10,788 bases of DNA from Paraclostridium ghonii (GTDB lineage Bacteria > Bacillota > Clostridia > Peptostreptococcales > Peptostreptococcaceae), in assembly GCF_023653455.1 (NCBI RefSeq), contig NZ_JAKEDR010000115.1, positions 1 to 10,788 on the forward strand. The letters run 5' to 3'. Shown piece by piece: positions 7,211-10,788 of the stretch (its first letter is position 1; the number at the start of each line of letters is the position of its first letter). Below the pieces are notes generated by a model that was not told the origin of the DNA, made no database searches, and saw only the letters and a list, made by a program, of their open reading frames with translations. The position numbers were made by a program, and so were the translations under genes.

Positions 7211-7271
7211 AAAACAAAACAAGCAGATAAATTTAAGTAATTGATATGCTTACTAATTCATCTGCTTGTTT
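7211..7271 (-). terminator. Long-hairpin terminator downstream of abgT
   Basis: A perfect 12-bp inverted repeat, AAACAAGCAGAT (7217-7228) and ATCTGCTTGTTT (7260-7271), encloses 31 bases that hold a second 5-bp pairing (7236-7240 with 7250-7254). On the minus strand the stem runs into TTTTGTTTTATAG, a fair T tract; the plus side has none. It lies about 90 bases past the abgT stop codon. Termination of abgT is the simplest reading; the large structured loop is unusual for that. Confidence 0.6.
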
Positions 7272-7358
7272 GTTAATTATTTATTTAACTAAACTTCATG
7301 CATCTTATTATTAAATCCAAAGTATATCAGTTCAATTAATTTTCCTTAGAATAAGCAA

Positions 7359-8918
7359 CTAAATCAAATTATACCATATTCCTCCACCTGGCCCTAATGG
7401 TAACCCCATTGCCATGAATATAACTAATAATGCAATTAAAACTATAGAAAATGCAAATGAAAAAGGTATCATATTAGCTATTACAGTTCCTACTCCAATA
7501 TCCTTATCATATCTCTTTGCAAATGCTAAAAGTATAGGAAAAAAAGGAAATAATGGACTTATTGGATTTGTTATAGAATCTCCTATGCGATAAGCCATTT
7601 GAGTAAGTGCTGGGTCATATCCAAGTAACATAAACATTGGAATAAATATAGGTGCCATAATCGCCCATTTTGCAGATGCACTACCTACAAATAAATTTAT
7701 AAAGGCTGATAAAAATATAAATCCTACAATTAAACCTTTTCCTCCAATACCAGCATTTGATAATAATTTTGCGCCTTCTATAGATAATATAGTTCCTAAA
7801 TTGCTTTCGTTGAATAGATATAAAAACTGAGCAGCTGCAAATGCTAAAACTATATATGCCCCCATATCACTCATTGATTTTCCCATTATACATACTAAAT
7901 CTTTATCATTTTTTATACTTTTCGTAACTTTTCCATATACCAATCCAGGCACTAAAAATATTATAAGTATAATAGGTACTATCCCTTTCATTAAAGGTGC
8001 ATTGCTTGATAATAATGATTCAGTTTTTGCATCTCTCATAAATGCATTATCTCCTATGCATAGAATGATTAATAATAAACATACAATCCCACACGCATAT
8101 AATGCATATTTTAATCCTTTTGACTCTATATCGGTTAATTGATTATCCTTTCCATCGCTATCTTCAGATAAGTCTTCATATTTTTTAAATCTAGGCTCTA
8201 TATATCTTTCTGTTACAAATGTAGCTGCAATAGTCAAAAGTATTGTAGCTACAAATTTAAAATAAAAATTAATAGCTGGATTTCCAATATAGTTAGGATC
8301 CATAATTTGAGCTGCTGGTGTTGTAAATCCTATTAATAATACATCAGACATGTTTACCATAATATTGGCTGCAAATCCACCTGCAACCCCTGCATATCCA
8401 ACAAACATACCTACTAGCGGGTGTCTTCCTATACCCAAAAATACTATTGCTGCAAGAGGAGGTAATACTATAAATCCTGCATCACCTGCAGCATTTGAAA
8501 CTATACCAACAAATATTATAGTTAATGTGATTAATTTTTTCGGAACTTTACTTATGCTTTTTTTCATTAAAGATTCCATAAATCCTGATTTTTCAGCTAC
8601 TCCAGCTCCAAGCATAGTTACTAATACTAATCCGAGAGGTGCAAACCCTTGGAAATTTGAAACTATGTTTCCTAAAAAGTTTTGTAATTGAGATTTTTCT
8701 AATAGATTTACAGCTTTTACTGTCTCTTTGGTCATTGGATGAACTACAGATATTTTGCTATTTGAAATTAATGCAGATACTATCATTACTACTATGCATA
8801 GAATTATAAATATAGTAACAGGATCTGGAAGTTTATTTCCCACTTTTTCAATTTTATCTAATACTTTATCTAATATTAAAGATTTGCCTTCTTTCTTATA
8901 TATAGATTTAGCCTTCAA
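7359..8918 (-). CDS. abgT: AbgT family transporter (p-aminobenzoyl-glutamate type)
   Basis: This 519-residue integral membrane protein belongs to the AbgT family, whose members import p-aminobenzoyl-glutamate or export sulfonamide-like drugs. The N-terminus has the family signature DKIEKVGNKLPDPVTIFII (21-39) entering the first helix. Other landmarks are SNAAGDAGFIVLPPLAA (141-157) in the first re-entrant region, FVGSASAKWAIMAPIFIP (410-427), and GDSITNPISPLFPFFPILL (446-464). Many hydrophobic segments span the rest. The start is TTG at 8916-8918 with AAAGG (8927-8931) eight bases upstream. The gene lies 254 bases after an M20D amidohydrolase gene, the same pairing as in the E. coli abg operon, so import followed by hydrolysis is likely. 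The true substrate cannot be read from sequence. A plus-strand frame inside it is a shadow. Confidence 0.9.
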   Translation of the reverse strand: MKAKSIYKKEGKSLILDKVLDKIEKVGNKLPDPVTIFIILCIVVMIVSALISNSKISVVHPMTKETVKAVNLLEKSQLQNFLGNIVSNFQGFAPLGLVLVTMLGAGVAEKSGFMESLMKKSISKVPKKLITLTIIFVGIVSNAAGDAGFIVLPPLAAIVFLGIGRHPLVGMFVGYAGVAGGFAANIMVNMSDVLLIGFTTPAAQIMDPNYIGNPAINFYFKFVATILLTIAATFVTERYIEPRFKKYEDLSEDSDGKDNQLTDIESKGLKYALYACGIVCLLLIILCIGDNAFMRDAKTESLLSSNAPLMKGIVPIILIIFLVPGLVYGKVTKSIKNDKDLVCIMGKSMSDMGAYIVLAFAAAQFLYLFNESNLGTILSIEGAKLLSNAGIGGKGLIVGFIFLSAFINLFVGSASAKWAIMAPIFIPMFMLLGYDPALTQMAYRIGDSITNPISPLFPFFPILLAFAKRYDKDIGVGTVIANMIPFSFAFSIVLIALLVIFMAMGLPLGPGGGIWYNLI

Positions 8919-8953
8919 ATTGTATACCTTTCTACTAAAGTTTTCTAAATATA

Positions 8954-8977
8954 TTTAAGACTTTATTCAGTCTTAAA
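8954..8977 (-). promoter_or_regulatory. Perfect 9-bp hairpin in the abgT leader
   Basis: TTTAAGACT (8954-8962) and AGTCTTAAA (8969-8977) form a perfect inverted repeat with a six-base loop, about 36 bases upstream of the abgT start. There is no T tract on either strand to make it a terminator. On the minus strand the loop reads GAATAA, the last sense codon and stop of the possible leader ORF. It may be an attenuator-like RNA hairpin or a protein operator. Confidence 0.45.
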
Positions 8978-9043
8978 AAACACAATATTCTGACTTTTTA
9001 ATTTGCTATACATTGTTTCATCTAAAATATATTTATAAAACAT
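8963..9043 (-). CDS. Possible 26-residue leader ORF upstream of abgT
   Basis: An ATG at 9041-9043 is preceded at eight bases by AGAGAGG (9052-9058), a good Shine-Dalgarno, and opens a frame of 26 codons (MFYKYILDETMYSKLKSQ, then NIVFFKTE). The stop codon TAA lies exactly in the loop of the hairpin at 8954-8977. The peptide has no signal, membrane helix or recognisable motif, and matches no family I know. Chance frames of this length are common in AT-rich DNA; the well-placed ribosome binding site and the hairpin are the only support. It may be a regulatory upstream ORF, a small protein or nothing. Confidence 0.3.
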   Translation of the reverse strand: MFYKYILDETMYSKLKSQNIVFFKTE

Positions 9044-9172
9044 TAAAGCAGCCTCTCTTTTTAATATTTTTAAATACATTAATAATTTTCCATAAAATAT
9101 TATTTACATTTTTTCAACCTATATACTTCACTTCTATATTTCTTCGACATTATAATATTACTTATTCCTAAA

Positions 9173-10351
9173 TTATTTATTTAAAAAATCTATTGCTACT
9201 TGTGCTAAACTCTCGCTTAATATTTTTAAATTTTTATCATCGAATTTAAAATATGGATTATGATGAATAACTGGATTATTTTCATCCTCAGCTATCCCAA
9301 CAAAGAAAAATGATCCTGGAACTTCCTTTATATAATATGAGAAATCTTCAGCCCCCATAGTAGCTTCTTTCAACTCTTTTACATTATTTTTTCCTACTAC
9401 TTTTTCTAATGAAACTTTAGCTAAATCTGTCATTTCATAATCATTGATAAGAGGAGGAAACTTTTTTTCAAATTCAAACTCATACGTAGCTCCTTGAGAT
9501 ATGCATATACCTTTTATTATATCCTCCATTAATTTAGCTACCTCGGATCTAGTTTGTTCATCAAATGTACGCACAGTTCCTGATACCTCTACTTCATTAG
9601 GTATTATATTGTGAGAATCTCCACCTTTTATTTTCCCACATGTAATTACCAATGGATTTAATGGGTTATTTTTTCTACTAACTATAGTTTGTATTGTACT
9701 TACTATTTGACACGTTATAACAATTGGATCTATAGTCAAATGAGGAGATCCTCCATGACCACCTTTACCTATTACTTTAAATTTAAACGTATCTGGTGCT
9801 GCCATCATAGCTCCATGTTTTACATGTATTTCTCCTTCTTTAATTGATCCCCATAGATGTCCCCCAAACACAGCATCGACTTTAGGATTTTCTAATATAC
9901 CTTCTTCTATCATAGGTTTTGCTCCACCTTCTGTCTCTTCTGCAGGTTGAAATACAAACTTTATATTTCCTTTTAATTCATTTCTTAATGCACTCAATAT
10001 CATAGCAGCTCCTAAAAGAGATGCAACATGTCCATCATGCCCACATCCATGCATCATTCCAGGAACTTTCGATTTGTATGGCAAATTTATTTTTTCTTCT
10101 AACTTCAGTCCATCCATATCAGCTCTTAACATAACAGTTTTTCCTTCGTGTTTTCCTCTCAATAATCCTACCACACCAGTTTTAGCTATATTAGACTTCA
10201 CTTCTATATTGAGCTTTTCTAACTCACCTACTATAATTTTTGAAGTTTTAAATTCCTCAAATCCAATTTCGGGATGCATGTGTATCAAATGCCTTATATC
10301 TTTTATCCTTTCATAATTTTTATCAGATAGTTCTTTTACTCTATCTATCAT
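9173..10351 (-). CDS. M20D family amidohydrolase (AbgA/HipO/YxeP-like)
   Basis: This 392-residue cytoplasmic metallohydrolase of peptidase family M20D cleaves the amide bond of N-acyl amino acids or similar conjugates (hippurate, indoleacetyl amino acids, p-aminobenzoyl-glutamate). Landmarks are HMHPEIGFEEFKTS (24-37), MLRADMDGLKLEE (74-86), MMHGCGHDGHVASLLGAA (99-116), FQPAEETEGGAKPMI (134-148), GGHLWG (163-168), GAEDFSYY (333-340) and IHHNPYF (362-368). By family analogy the metal ligands are C103, H105, E139, H165 and H364, with E138 as general base; all are present. The dimerisation domain spans about 185-300. ATG at 10349-10351 has AAGGAGGTG at a seven-base spacing. It precedes the AbgT transporter gene, which suggests a shared import-and-hydrolysis role. 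The exact acyl group and amino acid are not determined. Confidence 0.92.
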   Translation of the reverse strand: MIDRVKELSDKNYERIKDIRHLIHMHPEIGFEEFKTSKIIVGELEKLNIEVKSNIAKTGVVGLLRGKHEGKTVMLRADMDGLKLEEKINLPYKSKVPGMMHGCGHDGHVASLLGAAMILSALRNELKGNIKFVFQPAEETEGGAKPMIEEGILENPKVDAVFGGHLWGSIKEGEIHVKHGAMMAAPDTFKFKVIGKGGHGGSPHLTIDPIVITCQIVSTIQTIVSRKNNPLNPLVITCGKIKGGDSHNIIPNEVEVSGTVRTFDEQTRSEVAKLMEDIIKGICISQGATYEFEFEKKFPPLINDYEMTDLAKVSLEKVVGKNNVKELKEATMGAEDFSYYIKEVPGSFFFVGIAEDENNPVIHHNPYFKFDDKNLKILSESLAQVAIDFLNK

Positions 10352-10411
10352 ATATCCACCTCCTTTTCATATTAAATTTCTACATATTATTTTAATTTCC
10401 TTTATAATTAT

Positions 10412-10438
10412 CTAAATTTCTTCCATTTTATCTCCTTT
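10412..10438 (-). other. Minimal ORF (Met-Glu-Glu-Ile) with strong Shine-Dalgarno
   Basis: AAAGGAG (10432-10438) lies five bases ahead of an ATG (10424-10426) followed by three codons and TAG. It is in the leader of the M20D gene, 61 bases before the ATG at 10351. It could be a regulatory uORF or a chance arrangement. Confidence 0.2.
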
Positions 10439-10534
10439 AGTATTTAATCCCCTTTTCAATAATAATAATTACCTATGAAACCATTAACTTTAGCTATATA
10501 AAGTGTATTTAAATATAAATTAGTTTTTCCTCAT

Positions 10535-10585
10535 AAAAATACTCTATATAATAAACATTTTTTATTAATGTTTATCATATAGAGT
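10535..10585 (-). terminator. Long hairpin terminator of the PC4-like gene
   Basis: The arms ACTCTATAT (10541-10549) with ATATAGAGT (10577-10585) and ATAAACAT (10551-10558) with ATGTTTAT (10568-10575) stack into a 17-bp stem with a single mismatch (10550/10576) and a nine-base loop. On the minus strand it is followed by five T residues (10535-10539). It lies 20 bases past the stop codon of the PC4-like gene. The stem is unusually long and A/T-rich. Confidence 0.8.
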
Positions 10586-10605
10586 TCATAAGAAATTATT
10601 CTATT

Positions 10606-10788
10606 TTATAAATTCATTTCATTTAATACCTTTTTAAGTTCTCTCAACTCATCTATGCTTAAAGTTAATCCCTTACCCATTTTTTGATGATTTTCATCCC
10701 AATCTCTTATATCAAATTTAGCTGGCCTATCATTCCAACTTACTAGGTTTAATTCTTTTGTCCATCCATTTGCAGATTCTGAAATCAC
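10606..10788 (-). CDS. PC4/YdbC-family ssDNA-binding protein, C-terminal part (cut at right edge)
   Basis: The visible 60 or so codons are the bulk of a small PC4-like protein of the YdbC family, relatives of the eukaryotic coactivator PC4 that bind single-stranded DNA. Diagnostic stretches are WTKELNLVSWND, AKFDIRDWDENHQKMGKGLT and LSIDELRELKKVLNEM, the beta-sheet and C-terminal helix of the fold. The first codon at the edge reads GTG, but family members have about 10-15 more N-terminal residues, so this is probably an internal valine and the start lies outside the window. It ends ahead of a long terminator. In bacteria the role is uncertain; DNA repair or transcription effects are suggested for the family. 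The family call is firm, function is inference. Confidence 0.85.
   Translation of the reverse strand: MISESANGWTKELNLVSWNDRPAKFDIRDWDENHQKMGKGLTLSIDELRELKKVLNEMNL

Noticed and set aside
8350..8691. Open plus-strand frame of 113 codons opposite abgT
   Set aside because: It lies entirely antisense to a conserved membrane protein; the Pro/Ala/Asn-rich composition is the mirror of hydrophobic and glycine codons on the real strand.
9089..9117. Promoter candidate TTGAAA-17-TATGGA upstream of the abgT leader ORF
   Set aside because: The -35 is good but the -10 matches only the first three bases and lacks the final T, so it was not listed as a feature.
1..10788. CRISPR array, insertion sequence, tRNA or rRNA
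   Set aside because: No spaced direct repeats, transposase-like frame with terminal repeats, cloverleaf or rRNA-like stretch was seen on either strand.

Overview
The window is strongly AT-rich DNA in which every convincing gene lies on the minus strand. The gene content and order (phoH, yqfD, yqfC, yqeY, rpsU, HIT, mtaB, rsmE, prmA when read left to right) is the translation-quality and sporulation block typical of endospore-forming Firmicutes. Base composition and codon use suggest a low-GC clostridium, possibly Peptostreptococcaceae (Clostridioides, Paraclostridium or Romboutsia type). The genus is inference. The sporulation genes yqfC and yqfD are the direct sign of a spore former.

In the direction of transcription (right to left), the right edge holds the end of a PC4/YdbC-like single-stranded-DNA-binding protein gene (10606-10788), closed by a long hairpin terminator. 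Next comes a catabolic pair: an M20D amidohydrolase (9173-10351) and an AbgT-family transporter (7359-8918). A 254-base spacer separates them; it holds a possible 26-codon leader ORF whose stop codon sits in the loop of a perfect hairpin. The pair probably imports an N-acyl or aminobenzoyl amino acid and hydrolyses it. A long hairpin at 7211-7271 ends the abgT transcript.

The second block starts from an extended -10 promoter (7112-7120) and carries prmA, rsmE, mtaB and a HIT-family hydrolase in tight succession. PrmA methylates ribosomal protein L11, RsmE methylates 16S rRNA, and MtaB modifies t6A37 in tRNA. A near-consensus sigma-A promoter (3600-3628) after the HIT gene drives rpsU and yqeY through an 85-base leader, and this transcript stops at a strong hairpin (2824-2856).

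The third block begins with a tspO-like membrane protein gene with its own terminator (2197-2221). It is followed by the sporulation pair yqfC-yqfD, closely linked to phoH, which runs off the left edge. The tspO gene looks like an insertion between yqeY and yqfC.

Most of the window is well-known housekeeping biology. The parts least explained by known families are the abgT leader, the rpsU leader and the position of tspO. No mobile element, CRISPR array, rRNA or tRNA was seen.
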